Assembly: GCA_037355855.1 (NCBI GenBank)
Contig: CM074760.1
Span: forward strand, 6,192,501-6,256,500
DNA: 64,000 bases
Direction of reading: 5' to 3'
From: Pseudo-nitzschia pungens
Lineage: Eukaryota; Bacillariophyta; Bacillariophyceae; Bacillariales; Bacillariaceae
Shown: one piece after another, positions 1 to 12,248 of the stretch
Layout of the letters: the number at the start of each line of letters is the position of its first letter
Position numbering within the stretch: position 1 is the stretch's first letter
The notes under the pieces: model-generated
Seen by the model: the letters and a program-made list of their open reading frames with translations, nothing else
The model's database searches: none
What the model was told of the DNA's origin: nothing
Made by a program: the position numbers and the translations under genes

Positions 1-719
1 TGATCTCGATCTGAGTTGCTTCTCTCCAAAATTCGTTATTTTTTTGGCTTTCAGTTGTGAGGAGATACTGGAATAAAAAGCTGTTTCAGTCTTGAGTCCT
101 AACTTCTTTTTTACCATAACCTTACCGTAATCTTACCGGTACAGTAATCTTAATGAGTAAATTTTGAAAGTTCAGGAGATACCATGATGAATGTTTCCAG
201 TTCACCATGATGTTTGTCAGAAGTACTAGAAGTTAAAAAGTGATACACGTAGTGTATTTTGAAATTTTAAAAATAATATATTATATCTTGGAAGTCGTAG
301 GTTTGTCACAATGACAATAATCGAAAACGTCATAAGAACATACAACATGTGAAGTTTTGAATAAGAAACAGTGTCATGTCTTCGAAAATCTAGAGATCTC
401 TATCTCTCTCTTTTAAACACAGAATGATCTATTTGGTTCATCGATATCAATTCAATCTTGACGCTGCTGATTTATTGCTGGGCATTGATGCATACTCGTC
501 ATTCATTTTACCGAATGCTCAGGTATGTACGTGTAAGAGCAAAAAGGAGCCAAGAACGAACAAGGAGCTGAAACGCTCATGTAACATTCAATGGAAAAGA
601 GGACTATTATCGTTCCCTCCGATTACAACGCTTCAAAACCATTCGGTCTCTAATTACATGGATTTTCGATTCGACCTCCAATGCATCACGAGAACACTTT
701 GTTGCGATCATAATGTTCT
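1..719. other. Intergenic, no gene supported
   Basis: AT-rich spacer at the left edge. Around 111-165 it holds an island of CTTACCG/GTAATCTTACCGG words of the kind repeated in other spacers of this window. A 107-codon open frame on the plus strand (424-747) runs into the sigma-adaptin terminal exon on the other strand, shows no recognisable motif and is not annotated. Nothing else is seen. Confidence 0.5.
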
Positions 720-1417
720 TTATCGATACATCGACTCTGCCTTTTGAGATTCACGTTCCATAAGATCTAGTGGTCTCAACACATTCATCTTGTTGGTCTC
801 AACAATGTAACCATTCATTACCATCTCGTTCAATAAAAAGTGCACTTGTTCCAGTTGATACATAATATCTAATTCACAAATACTTCCGGCCCACTTGTCC
901 ATGGTTTCTACTAAATTGTGAATGAATTCCAGCAATCCCAATTCATTTTCGGGGTTATCATCTCCATCCTTGCTGAGTCGACTTCCGACAATGAAAAATA
1001 GACTGCCAAGAAGAAATTATTTAGATAAACCAGCCAAAATGCCTTCATGAAAAGATCCTGCTTTCTTACCTCGCATAACGCCGATAGACGATTTTGTATC
1101 CGCGGTATTCGACAAAGGAACACTGGAGTTCCGAACGAGAGAGGCACTTTCGGATGATCTCGCTCTCAAGGGCACTTCGCTCTACCATCGATATCCATTC
1201 ATAATACGACGATAGCCGGGTCTGACCCTGTTTGTTTCTGCGAAGAGAGTTAGAAGGAACTATTGTGTTAGGCAAGGTCGGTTGTCGGAATTTCAACGAC
1301 TCCTAACGCATCCATACTTGCTTTGAAGCAAGCAAAATGAACGAAAATCTCTAGTGCTCGACCGTCTCGTTGGTTGAAAATTCCAACTTACACCATAAGG
1401 AGGAAGGAAATCGGCAT
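720..1417 (-). CDS. AP4S1: AP-4 complex sigma subunit (small clathrin-type adaptin)
   Basis: Small subunit of the AP-4 heterotetrameric adaptor, which sorts cargo at the trans-Golgi network. The gene has three exons: 1417-1392, 1237-1070 and 1002-720, all joined at GT-AG sites with matching phase, giving 158 residues, normal for sigma adaptins (about 140-160). The first exon is only 26 bases and encodes MPISFLLMV. The next continues [13 protein letters not shown] and [17 protein letters not shown], the conserved longin-type sigma motifs. The last carries [29 protein letters not shown] and NGYIVETNK. The [11 protein letters not shown] and NGCIVETN-like wording matches AP-4 sigma better than AP-1, -2 or -3 sigma; this is family knowledge, not an alignment. 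The start codon is fixed by the micro-exon. It is divergent from the PDI gene. Confidence 0.9.
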
Positions 1418-2035
1418 TTTGGCTGCAAGCTATACTATGCACTTGTTCTGTCTTCCAAGAGCGATTGAAAGCTCCCGACTCTTTTGTCCGTCGGGATGTT
1501 GCTTAGTTTAGAGTAATCATACGAAGTACGAAGTACGAATTACTAAACACAGAACTTTACGCGCTGAGTGCACCACTGCATTTCAAGATCATTCTTGTTC
1601 AGGTCGATTTCGTGAGTTGAAAATGACCTTTCACTCGACTAACGGCTGGAAAAATCAATATTTTGAAAATTAGAAATATAAATCCCCGTCGACTCCAATC
1701 TGAATCTACGGACAGATGGGGTCACAGGTGAAGGCTCAGGTCACGCGGTTCACGTGTATCACTTCCTGTTTTTCTCGAGAAACTTGAAAAGCGTCCGAGT
1801 TCCCAAAAAAGCGATTCGGGTTGCCGACCGTATTTCTGAAAAGCTCCTAACCACCGCTCAGACATCGGCTATGCCGCCACTAATAGTATCAATATCACAA
1901 ACAGCAGCTTCTGAAAGGGCGACAGTTGACGTTCTTAAAATAGTGTTTGCATCCTGAATTGTTGTCATATCGTACGCGCTGGATAACTTTGCCTACACAC
2001 GGGAAATTTCAACATAAAACTACAGGATTTGAAAC
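1418..2035. promoter_or_regulatory. Divergent intergenic region between AP-4 sigma and PDI genes
   Basis: 618 bases between two divergent start codons, so it must hold both promoters and 5' leaders. A 67-codon plus-strand frame at 1754-1957 starts at GTG and has no recognisable motif, so it is left out. No clear TATA or initiator element stands out. A repeated CGAAGTACGAAGTACGAA word occurs near 1522-1540. Confidence 0.4.
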
Positions 2036-3770
2036 ATGGGACGAAAATGGGCTTCGAAGCTGGACATGTACAGGAAAGTTCCGCTGGATCTCGTTGAGGG
2101 GAGTAGGCAAGGCAGCATGATATCGTGGCTTGCCATTTTCGTCATGGCCTATCTCTTTTACAATGAAACAGCTGAATTTTTTACAACACGACTCAGATCC
2201 AAATTGTCCATAGATCGACAACACTCAGGAAATGAACAAATAGCTGTTTCGTTCAACATTACCATGATGGATCTGAAATGTGATTTCGTGGAAGTAGACG
2301 TTGTTTCGGTACTGGGAAATAATCAAAACGCTACAAGGTTTGTCAGGAAGGTTCCATTAGACGCAAATGGAGTCTTGAACACAATTGCTGAGAGGAATAC
2401 GGCTCAAACAGATATCGAAGAAATTTCACTTCACGATACTGCCGTCACAAAGTCGATCGAAGAGCTTCACGAAAATGGTGAAGAGGTTATTCGACTTGAT
2501 TCGAAAAGTTTTCAATACGCGCTGGATGAAAATAACCTTGTTTTCGTTGACTTCTTCGCGTCTTGGTAAGTTGCTTCAAGTGCGTTGCGACCAAAGCCAA
2601 CTGTTCACGGCATCAGATTATGTGAAGGACGAACTCAATACGCCCCTTTTGCTTGAGCAGGTGTTCGCATTGCCGTATATTGGCACCAACATGGGAGGTT
2701 TTGGCGAAAGTTATGTACGATGCCAACGAAGAATCGGAAGAAGAGGGTGGCGAAGGATATGGGGAAGAGGAGTTGAGGGTGGCAGAAGCACTGGATGTAC
2801 CGGTTGTTATAGCGAAGGTGAGCAATGTCATTTTCACTACTGTTTGTTGAACTATTCGGCGGGTAACGAGTTTTCTAATGATATGAATTTGTTGTTAATC
2901 GTTTTCTAGGTTGATTGCGTGGATCAGGCTATACTATGCAATGAACACGACATTCGAGCATATCCAACACTGCGGTTGTTCGTCAACGGTAAACCGTTTG
3001 ATGGAGGGGAGTACCAGGGCCACCGCACAGTGCTTGATATGGTCCAGTATCTGAAAGTAGCGGAAGAGAAACTCGGTAGAGAAAAGAAACTTTTGAGCAA
3101 TAATTTGAATGGTGCATTGGAAAAACACTTGGACATGCCACTGGAAGAACAACATTGGGTCGAAGCTTTCCAGCGGATGCAGAAGCATTATCACGACAGG
3201 TCTTGGGACGCCAGTGAGCACCCCGGTTGTCAAATTTCCGGAGCGCTTCTTCTCAATCGCGTCCCAGGTAATTTCTATATCCAGGCATATTCGCCTGTGC
3301 ACGATTTGGCCCCTCATATGACAAACTGCTCGCACGAAATCCACCAACTGTCGTTTGCGCCGACAGGTGTTGACAATGAAAATTCAAAGGGGCTATTCCC
3401 GCGTGGTTTCGATCAAACGTCACGACCAATGAATGGAAATGTGTACGTAACAGAGAATCTTCATGAAGCCTACCATCATTATATCAAATTGATCTCTACC
3501 AACGGAAACTCGTTCCAAGTTCTTCAGAGCAGTCAACTAGCCTCGTACCAGCGAGATGACACTCCAGAAGCCAAGTTCCTTTTGGATTTGTCGCCGATCG
3601 CAGTTACATATGAGATGACCTCAAGAAAATGGTATGATTACATAACCTCCCTGATGGCCATCATCGGGGGGACCTTCACTGTTGTTGGCTTTTTGGAATC
3701 TGGCATTCGATTAGCAACCAGAAAGAGAATGAAAATTTCCCACAGTACGAAACCACGGAGTGTGTATTAA
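2036..3770 (+). CDS. Membrane protein disulfide isomerase with ERGIC/ERV and thioredoxin domains (PDIL5-4/PDI-C type)
   Basis: Early secretory pathway oxidoreductase. Exons 2036-2565, 2661-2817 and 2910-3770 give 515 residues. The N-terminus (KLDMYRKVPLDLVEGSRQG followed by a hydrophobic segment, about residues 28-44) is the ERGIC/ERV N-terminal domain with one membrane span. A thioredoxin domain follows: the first intron splits the active site, which reads WCSHC at residues 177-181, with the cis-proline motif AYPTLRLF near residue 247. The C-terminal half is the COPII-coated ERV domain, ending in a second hydrophobic span (about 480-500) and a basic cytosolic tail. This ERV-Trx-ERV fusion is known from plant and algal PDI-C proteins. 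The active site CSHC departs from the usual CGHC. An acidic insert (ESEEEGGEGYGEEE) lies within the Trx domain. Start chosen at the ATG just before the conserved N-terminal domain. Confidence 0.9.
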
Positions 3771-5087
3771 GAATGAAATTTGTCGTTCTGCTGTCTGGGA
3801 TCTTAAAAATTCTAATTATCAGATACCGCAGTGCTAGAATAAATCCATAATTGAAACATACAATAGGAGAAGACTTCAATCAATTCTTCTTGAGGCAGCG
3901 GTAATATTTTACATATAAACATTCAACAAAAGTTATTTAGATTATGAAGCAAGAGAGAGAGAGAGAGCTAATGAAAAAACAGAGTCAACTTTGTAGCATT
4001 GAGGATGGTGAAAGGAATTCACAAGCATTTCAATCCTTGTTATTTTACGTTGTGTCAAAACAATCAGAAATCTTAACAGCATGTCAATCTCCTAGTGTAG
4101 TACAACTATTATTTACTCTAAAAACAATAGAAATAAGCAAGTTCTTGCTATAACAAAATGATAGAGTAAGATGCCACATTGTAAACGATATTAGAGTTGA
4201 AGTATCAGTATGTAAAACCTCTTGTTGTCTAATAAGCAGATGCTGGAAATCTGCTAGCCCTATGGTCATGTTCCCTATGGTCATGTTCAATCAAATAAGG
4301 GCTAATGGCGAACCTACTATTTTGCTGCATGTCTGTGGTAGAAATAATTTTATTCAAAGGCAACGCAGGCTTTTTTTAGTACTTTGTGCCAGCAGCTAAC
4401 ACTTCATCACCAAATAATAATAACATTCAATCAATCAAAAAATAGATCTCCTACTAAGAAGACACACAATTTTTAAAATGTTATTATTGTCATGCTGATA
4501 ATATCATAGCAGACATTGGGAGCACTGTAATTATCAAAAAGGAGTCCATTGTAAAACCTTACGGTATTACCATTATTTACATCTTTGAGTCCCATGCGAT
4601 TGACCTCTTTTGACAAGATCCAAAAACTCCTGTTGCGCAATCACCCCAATAGAATACACCTTCATGGCTTACCGGTACAGTGAATGTTTGTACGAAACAC
4701 GAGGAGTAAGTTACCGGTATGTGGTATCTGGTAATTACTGATTTTCACAACGGCACTTCTTGCAGGGGTGATAATAAATACTTCGTACTTCTAATAATGA
4801 CCCCTGACTTCTTGTAATCTTACCGTACGAGTAAGCTTACTTGCACATTTTCAAAGTCAGCTGGTAAGATTAGTACCAGGGAACTTCTTGTCGTGCCAAC
4901 AGCCAGCAGTCAACAGCCAACAGCCAACAGAGCCACCCCATTCGAAAAACGTAAGTCTCACGATGATACGAATCTCAATAGCAACAAAAAAGCATTTACT
5001 TCCATGATCTCAAGCATAGAAATCCTACCTACATGAACACAACAGGGATGAGGCAATAGAGATTTTTCAACGACGAGAAAGCAAACC
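3771..5087. other. Intergenic spacer of 1.3 kb
   Basis: No gene is supported. It holds a short (GA)n run at about 3952-3968, AT-rich sequence at 4080-4560, an island of GTAAG/TTACCGG/TACGAAG words at about 4550-4880, and CAACAGCC-like short tandem words at about 4897-4936. Two frames of about 68 codons on opposite strands (3944-4153 and 4084-4290) overlap each other and look like chance. Confidence 0.5.
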
Positions 5088-6023
5088 ATGAGCGACGAGA
5101 TACCCTATGCCCAACCATTTCCGTGGACAGATGAACAACCTCGAGGAAATTCGACACGATCACTGCGAAAGCGAAAGTTTGTTGGGAGCGGTCTCGCAGT
5201 CCTTCGGGAGGAATCCCTAGGTTCAGATTCGAAAATGGGAAACGTAGCGAAAAATATATTGATGAATCTCTTCCATCAGCATGGAATAGAATTAGATGGA
5301 GAGATGGAAAGTGATGCGAATAAATTCAAAGGAATAGGTTTATCAGACGGATTACTTCGTATACCAACACCACCAAACAAGAAAGGGACAACAACCACAG
5401 CGAAGAAAACTGGGCCAGGAAAGAAATCTGTCTTTTTACCATTACTAAAAGAAATTACCGAATCGGGGAGTGGTCCTGTTTCCACACGACAAATACTGGG
5501 GAAGGTTTGTCTGCTCCTACAGCCCGGTACTTTGCCAGGAATTATGGACTCGAAGGACATGGTGCTTGCAGCTTTACATTTTCTATCTTCGAAAAGTCAA
5601 ACAAATTCAAGTCAAATGCTGCACCTTCCTTTGATTCGACCACTGCAGGCATACGGCGACCTTGAAAGGCGAAACTACGAAAAGGTCGGAGACTGGAAAC
5701 TCGAAGACATTGAAGAAAAAATTCTACGAACAGAAGAAATATTTTTGAGTTCACCTTCATCCTGGGAATGGCAGAAGAGAGAATCATTCAGCTTGAGACT
5801 TTCTGAAGCAGACGAAGAAGCCTTGCTTATGAAGGGAACCGTTCCGTTGTGTGCAATGGCATCCACAAAGAAAACCAAAGGAGAAGGTGTCAAGAGGCGC
5901 AAGGCTCCAGTGAAGAAAGTGACGAAGGAAAGTTCAGCTGATAATAATGCGGCAACGTCGATCGATGAAGCTCCTGGTAGCAACGAGCATGTCGAATCAA
6001 TTCTTTCGGATGATCCTTTCTGA
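5088..6023 (+). CDS. Hypothetical protein, basic C-terminus, probably nuclear
   Basis: Intronless frame of 311 residues, not recognised. The start ATG at 5088 is the first in the frame and is followed directly by acidic and proline-rich sequence (MSDEIPYAQPFPWTDE). A lysine/threonine-rich linker lies at about residues 98-115, then a mixed helical core (VFLPLLKEITESG, STRQILGKVCLLLQPG, DMVLAALHFLSSK, LPLIRPLQAYGDLERRNYE, WKLEDIEEKILRTEEIFL). The C-terminus is a lysine-rich tract (about 258-285) followed by an acidic end. The composition and basic clusters suggest a nuclear or nucleic-acid-binding protein, but this is inference only. No membrane segment or signal peptide is visible. It is flanked by long spacers on both sides. 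Confidence 0.75.
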   Translation: MSDEIPYAQPFPWTDEQPRGNSTRSLRKRKFVGSGLAVLREESLGSDSKMGNVAKNILMNLFHQHGIELDGEMESDANKFKGIGLSDGLLRIPTPPNKKGTTTTAKKTGPGKKSVFLPLLKEITESGSGPVSTRQILGKVCLLLQPGTLPGIMDSKDMVLAALHFLSSKSQTNSSQMLHLPLIRPLQAYGDLERRNYEKVGDWKLEDIEEKILRTEEIFLSSPSSWEWQKRESFSLRLSEADEEALLMKGTVPLCAMASTKKTKGEGVKRRKAPVKKVTKESSADNNAATSIDEAPGSNEHVESILSDDPF

Positions 6024-7303
6024 AAACAATTGGAATTGTGCTCATCGACAAAAAAACATCACGTTCTCGTTGTATTTTTTGTCTTCACAATTTAACATTG
6101 CACCGCGATCATAGTTTTGAAACAGTACTATTACAGATATCAATTCCACGACTTCTTCCCTCTAACTAGTGTTGACATTCACAGGAGAGTCATTCAGAAA
6201 AAGCAGCATAGTCGAAGATTTTGGAGGATGTACATAAGTTGTATGCCTTACGAATGGCGAAACAAATCAAATGCCTTTCCTTAAAACAACATAAATGTAC
6301 CTCACCACGGTGCAAGCTCTAACTCAAAGCTTCTGTAACGGTCAATTTTCAATACTATGGATTGTAACTTGCTTCAAGGCTCCAGTCAATCATACTTTGA
6401 TCACAAACCATTTTTGAATGGAAAATAACGTACACGTTGCTTCAGTTTCAGCATGAACTTCCGCTGTTGTGTCATTCCCATCAAACCTTGTTCGTCGAGT
6501 CTCAGAGGTAGCTCTCTTGTACCCATGAACCTTCCCAATTATCGTATGAACTTCAGAAGAGACGCATCAACAAGCAAGTTTTGCAACTCGCCTTGTGCAA
6601 GGATGCCCATGGAAGAGCACGAGCAAGCGCATTCTTACCTATAGTACGTACGTACATATCCATGATTACGACCCTTAAATTGCAACCATGTTGTCAAGTT
6701 CGATAACACGGTAAGAACTACCGTAACCTTACTCTCACTAACTAGTAGTAAAACCGATCACATGTCATTCGAGACACGACCACTCAACTCGTACAGCGTT
6801 GAATGTCCTACTACTAAGTTGGTGTAAATAACTTGCATTAGTGTCCTACTAACTCTGAACTTGCAACCTGGTTGCAATTCAAAAGCGACGAACCCGTCAT
6901 ACCGGTAAGGTAATGAATATTACTACTGCTACTACTTCTATTAGGTAAATCCTACTACTGGTACGCGTGCGAGTAACCTTACTGGTAAGTTACGGTAAGG
7001 TTAACCTTACCACAAAAATAAAAATTCTGTTGACGCAACAGAGTTAATTCGAGGTCGTACTTTTGTGCATCATTCGCGCGAATTCGCGCAACCGAGTTGC
7101 GCTCCGAAATCAATTTTACTGGAACACATAATTACGATATTCTTTTCACAACATCCTTCGCATCACGGCAGCAGTATCATTCCTCATTCCAACTCTGTAA
7201 GGTTACGAATACGACATGCATCAAAATTCAGATGTCGAATGCGTTGATCAACAATACTCTTCGCAATAATCGAAAGTAACAACGCCTCCGTAAATCCCGA
7301 AGG
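6024..7303. other. Intergenic spacer of 1.3 kb
   Basis: No firm gene. The minus strand from about 6610 to 6401 reads as coding-like sequence interrupted by one in-frame TAA (see findings). From about 6640 to 7020 there is a dense island of ACCGGTAAG, CTTACTGGTAAG and GGTTAACCTTAC words. The last 280 bases before the next gene presumably hold its promoter and leader. Confidence 0.45.
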
Positions 7304-10300
7304 ATGGATCCGGACCGAGTACGAGCCTACCTTCAAATATCATGTGCAGGACTCGGATTTGATATCGGTGAGCTATGGTGGACTTCCAACGAAGACGGTG
7401 GAAGTACTTCCGCTCTTGCTGCAATAGGTACGTTTCCTGGTGATAAAGAAATTCAGCTGAGTTCTTCGCCGCTTCACGTACCGTAGAGATGCTTTTGTGG
7501 ATTGTTTCTCTGCCGCATGGATTGCACAGAAATTTTGATTGGATTGAATTTTAGTCGCGAATCAATTTCGTTAAGTATTAAAAACAAAAACCCGATGATG
7601 ACTTTCGGCTTGGCATGTTTTTGATCTAATCGAACTTCCACAACTTCCAAGGAATTTTTGATACCCTTTGAAGTAAAAAATTTACGTTTTCGTTGAAGTA
7701 TGAATCTCATCAAAATTGCGTTGTGTCGTCTCTCACCTTGTTGTTCCGAAACAATGATGATATTGATGCAAACTGATCGACCCGTTAGAAGAGAAGAAAG
7801 AAACCAGTGTAGTTTCTTCGGATAATGGGCGTAAAAAATTACGTTTTGTCCAGCTCTACACGTCGAAATCCTACGAAGCCCGACGACCGATGCTTATACG
7901 ACCCGCGGACGAAGAAGAAAATTACGACTCAGAATCAAGTGGGCAAGTGCACGAAGATAGTTCATCAGATTTAGAAAAACACGTGTTATCACCCACGTTG
8001 GTCGATGCAATATCAAAAACTGCACAGGTGGTGTGGGCCCACACGAAGAAATCAGAGGGTCTGACCGGCCGTTCAGATATTCGGCTCCAAACGGCTGTTG
8101 GAATGCCTGTAGCCGTGGATAGAGACGGTAACATGTGTGTGGTTGTGATGTTTTCACCCAACAATATACAAAGTACTGATAATGCATTGGAATACTTGCA
8201 GTCTATCAGTCGCAGTGCAACGTCCTCTTCGATTCCATGTTTATTACCTGCATTCGATTCCAAACAAGGTCTTCTATCTTTACAGCACCATCAGCATTCA
8301 AGAGATGAGGCTCTCCCACAGTTGTCAAATGTTCTCACGGATGATGTAATCACGCGATTTGTACCTCTTGATGAAAACTCACCAGAAAAAAATCAACCAT
8401 TCTCTGTCCCTGAAGTGCACAGCGATCACGATCTCGAAAGTGCACCCAGAGATTGCTTTGGAATTCCTATGCTGCCAGCTATCGCGGAACTTGGAAACCC
8501 TCGAAAATCACAATTGCAAGCTGAATCAATAAATGATGCATTTGACGAGGCATCCTATGGCGTCTGGTCGACAATTATGCAAACCCTCGATGAAACAGAC
8601 TCGACTCTCTTAAGTGAACAGCTGGAAACACAAAATTCTGTGAACGAAACCACTATACCATTGCATGCGTCGATCAACAGACAAATATGTGCAAGAGACA
8701 AACATTTTATGGATATCGATAGGCAAGAAAGGTTGGAAGAGTTTGCATCAGCGTTTTTGGCTGTTTCTATATTCGATCTCGCTGAGGTTTGGCTTCCGAC
8801 GGGACAGAACTCTGATACTCTCAGTCTCATTTCTTCTATAAAAAGTATAGATAACAATACGCCCTTAGATATATTTGCGAGAGAAAGCAAAAATATTCTT
8901 ATAAAGTTTTGGTCTGGAGCTGTGGGACGAGCGCACTCGTCGGGAAATCCGGTGTGGAGTTTCAACAAGGTAAGTCTTTCGATCAGTTATGAAGGTATTT
9001 TGCTAAAAGTGAGACTGCAAACTAAATTTCCCCCTTCTAAATTTTAGGACGTCTTTTCGGATGCAGGGAGGGCCCACTTATTTCGGCAGACTAAGATTGA
9101 AACGGTGCTTGCCGTACCTGTTTTCTCGGGTAAATCGAAAACGCCCGCATTTGTTTTCTGCTGTTATTCGTTTGTACGCTCTGGATCGATACCGTTTGTT
9201 TTGAAATTTGTACAACAAGCGTTGAAACTTTTGTGGGGGGGGTTAGACAAAGTTGAGCCGCACGAAAGTGTCGACCAGGATGTATGGAAGCACGTTGCTC
9301 CGGCGGATCTTGGAGAAATGGCTGCAGACGTTGAAATGCATCAACATTTCATGATTAAGAAACGTCCGATAGGCGCAATCTCGACGGAATTGGAGTCTCA
9401 AGACAAATCAGTGCAATCTTTGACATTGCAGGTTGATTCACTGGATACAGTATCTGGAAGTCACGCCGTCCCTTCAATTTACACCGGGCAGGAAGGAGTG
9501 GAAGTTGACACGCACTCTCCTCAACTTGTTCAGACACACACATACGAAGGTATTCAAAATCAACTTCACGACGCAATAAGATCCGTGGCCAACATGCAAC
9601 CTGTACATCGCCATATATCAACGAATCCCAATGGCTCAAAACGTGCTCACGTCTTTGTTCAGTCACCCCAAACATTCTTTGTACAACCGCAACAACAACA
9701 ACAACTGCAAGATGGAAACCATGAAAACGCTCACGGGGTTCTGCCTGCTGTATCGAGTCATTTACCACTTCCTCAGCCTTTCCGTCTTCCCAATCAGGTT
9801 GTTCAACCTATCAATAATGAATATACTCTGTCCCCCTCATTGGAAGTTAGAACACATCATCAGTCGTTGCAGCAACAGCCTCAACCCAGAACAATCTACA
9901 ACATACCACATAATCCACCGAATGTCGATAGCAGCGTCAACGCGAACAATATGTATTCTTTTCCACCTCAACAGCAGCTACAACAGCAAGAAGAAGAGAT
10001 TTTGCCCAACCCTGTCTTCTCTGTATCCATGGACGAAATAATTGCCACGGGTGTTACTAAAGCTCCTCCTCCGGCACCATTTGTCCCTCAAAACCCACCT
10101 GTCGAAATGGGAGTACCGACTCATACAAATTCTACTAAGATGACAACCCCTGCTGTATCTGCAAGTCGACCGCCGGCAGCTGCGCCGAATAAAAAAACGT
10201 TGAAGGTATGTTCATTTTTGAATCTGGAGGATTCGCGGAATTATTTTGGTTCGTTCACTCAACCAACACCTATTATTTTTCGCTTTGCGTCACACTAGCC

Positions 10301-11592
10301 CTGTCGCATCCAAGGATGCGACGAACCAGCCTTGGCAAGGCGCCCCTACTGCGTGCGTCACAGCGGAAGCCGGATGTGCGAACACGAGGGATGCACGAAA
10401 TGTGCACAGGGGTCGACTCGATTTTGCATTGCTCACGGCGGTGGGCGTCGTTGTACCTTTCCTGGTTGTGACAAGGGTGCTCGGGACAAGTTCTTTTGTG
10501 CTGCCCATGGTGGCGGAAAGAGATGCAAATACCCGGGTTGTAGTAAATCAGCAGTTGGGGGTTCCAATCTCTGCACAGCACACGGTGGTGGCCGTCGATG
10601 TGCCGTGGAAGGTTGCGATAAGTCGGCGCAGTCTTCCACGAAATTCTGTGTAAAGCACGGAGGCGGAAAGAAGTGCTCGTTTGCGGGTTGCGACAAAGTA
10701 TCTCGTGGAAGAACGAATTTCTGCGCGGCTGTAAGTTTACAAACAAAATTTGTCGCAGCATGTAGAATGACATGGCTGTACTGGAGTTTCGAGTTCATGG
10801 TTGAGTCGTTCTAATTTCATTTTGCTTCAATGCCATTGTGTGTACAGCATGGCGGCGGAGTTCGTTGCAAGCTGGCGGGTTGTAATCGCGTTGCCATTGG
10901 GAAGGTTCAACTCTGTCGAGCTCACGGGGGTGGATCTCGTCCAAAACAGAAATCACTCAACGCCTATTCTGGTAGGGAGGTGAGGATACCGATGGCATCT
11001 TCGGTCGGCATGGTATCGGAAATGATGGATCACACATTTTGCGTACCGATTATCGAACAGGTGCTGGAACCAGGAAACGAGGTACACAATCCCTCTGTTG
11101 GTTCAAATTTGGCTGACATTTAGGTGTTAGGGTTGGTTGTGGTAGAGGGTTCCCACTTGTTTGAGTTTGAGTTGAATTCCTTTATATACATTACTTACAT
11201 ACACATGACAATGAGTGAGATACTTACTTCGAAATGGTAATCTTTTCCACATCAAGACCCGCCCATTGGATTGGTTTGCGATCGGAGTCACGAATGGCCG
11301 TGGAGCGAGCATTCCTACTCCTTTTCAATTCGTTTCGGGGGGAGTTTATCCTCCGCCTAACGGTGATAATCAATCCGCGCAATGGGTCAAAACCAAGTGG
11401 CGAAACACGAGTCCGAAAGCCTTTACTAGCCTTCCGCACCCACGAAAATTCGAAGGAGTCACAGCTCTGGCGACATACAAATTTGGAAGGCTCAAGATCC
11501 CAATGGACGAAGTGGGGCCCCGTCAAATGGACGAAGGATTCAAAGCGCAATTATTCCACGCAGACATCCCGAGTCTGACAAATATGATGTAA
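7304..11592 (+). CDS. GAF-like / WRKY19-type zinc repeat regulatory protein
   Basis: Large regulator-like protein read from exons 7304-7427, 7813-8969, 9048-10205, 10299-10730 and 10848 onward. Two GAF-like modules are recognisable by repeated wording: GLGFDIGELWW ... LRFVQLYTSKSYE near residues 16-60, and FDLAEVWLPTG ... GRAHLFRQTKIETVLAVPVF in the second and third exons. A glutamine/proline-rich linker follows (QPQQQQQLQ). The fourth and fifth exons carry seven tandem units of about 24 residues with pattern C-x4-C-x10/11-C-x2-H, mostly ending HGGG, the WRKY19-like zinc finger seen in stramenopile and plant proteins. If translation runs through after the fifth exon it stops at 11123 (1,048 residues). 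A possible sixth exon 11257-11592, joined at a weak donor 11082 and an AAG acceptor, keeps frame for 112 more codons (1,146 residues). A signal-responsive DNA- or protein-binding role is inference. Confidence 0.78.
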
Positions 11593-12248
11593 TGTACAAA
11601 ATAGTATAAACTCATTGTTGCAATACACGCAATGTTCGGGATATAGACTGAACACCTTGAGTAAAATGTTTGTCTATGCATTTATTCGAATCTATCACCA
11701 TCGGCAGAGTGAAACAAGGGGACGGGCAGGGGTCAGGACTCCTGGCACGGTCAATCTCTTGTTCAGTCCTCATCTCGTACCAGGATTGGACAAGTTGAAA
11801 GTAACGGTTCACACTGTCACTAAACTGTCCACTTATTCAATTACCGGTAAGATTACTGGTAATACTTGTAACTGAGCTAACGAGAGTCAAAAGCAAACAG
11901 CAAAACTGGACATGCAAAAACTCAGCTTGCAACCTTACGAGTAAGGTTTACCTCTATGTGGAGTACGTAGGTATACGTATACGTACGTACCTACCAAAAA
12001 AAGTAGGAAACCTTTAGGAAACACCTAAAGACCCAAATTTTCGGTTTCGCGCTACTTTTTTGGACATGGTGAATTGACAGTTGACGATGAAAAGAATCAT
12101 CGATTTTCTATGATTATGAGTTTCGATCTCAATTCAACCCATCGCAATCAGTCGTTCCACAGTAACCTTACGAGACACTACTTCTACCCTCGTAACACGA
12201 GGCCTCAATTCCATTACGTTGCATCATGTATCCGAATATTCAGAAACG
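11593..12248. other. Intergenic spacer with CTTAC/GTAAG island
   Basis: No gene seen. At about 11835-12010 there is an island containing TTACCGGTAAGATTACTGG, CTTACGAGTAAGG and a run of TACGTA-type words ending in ACCTAC. It presumably contains the RecQ promoter. An upstream in-frame TTG at 12219 is not used as a start here. Confidence 0.45.

Noticed and set aside
424..747. 107-codon plus-strand frame at the left edge
   Set aside because: No family wording, and its end overlaps the AP-4 sigma terminal exon on the other strand.
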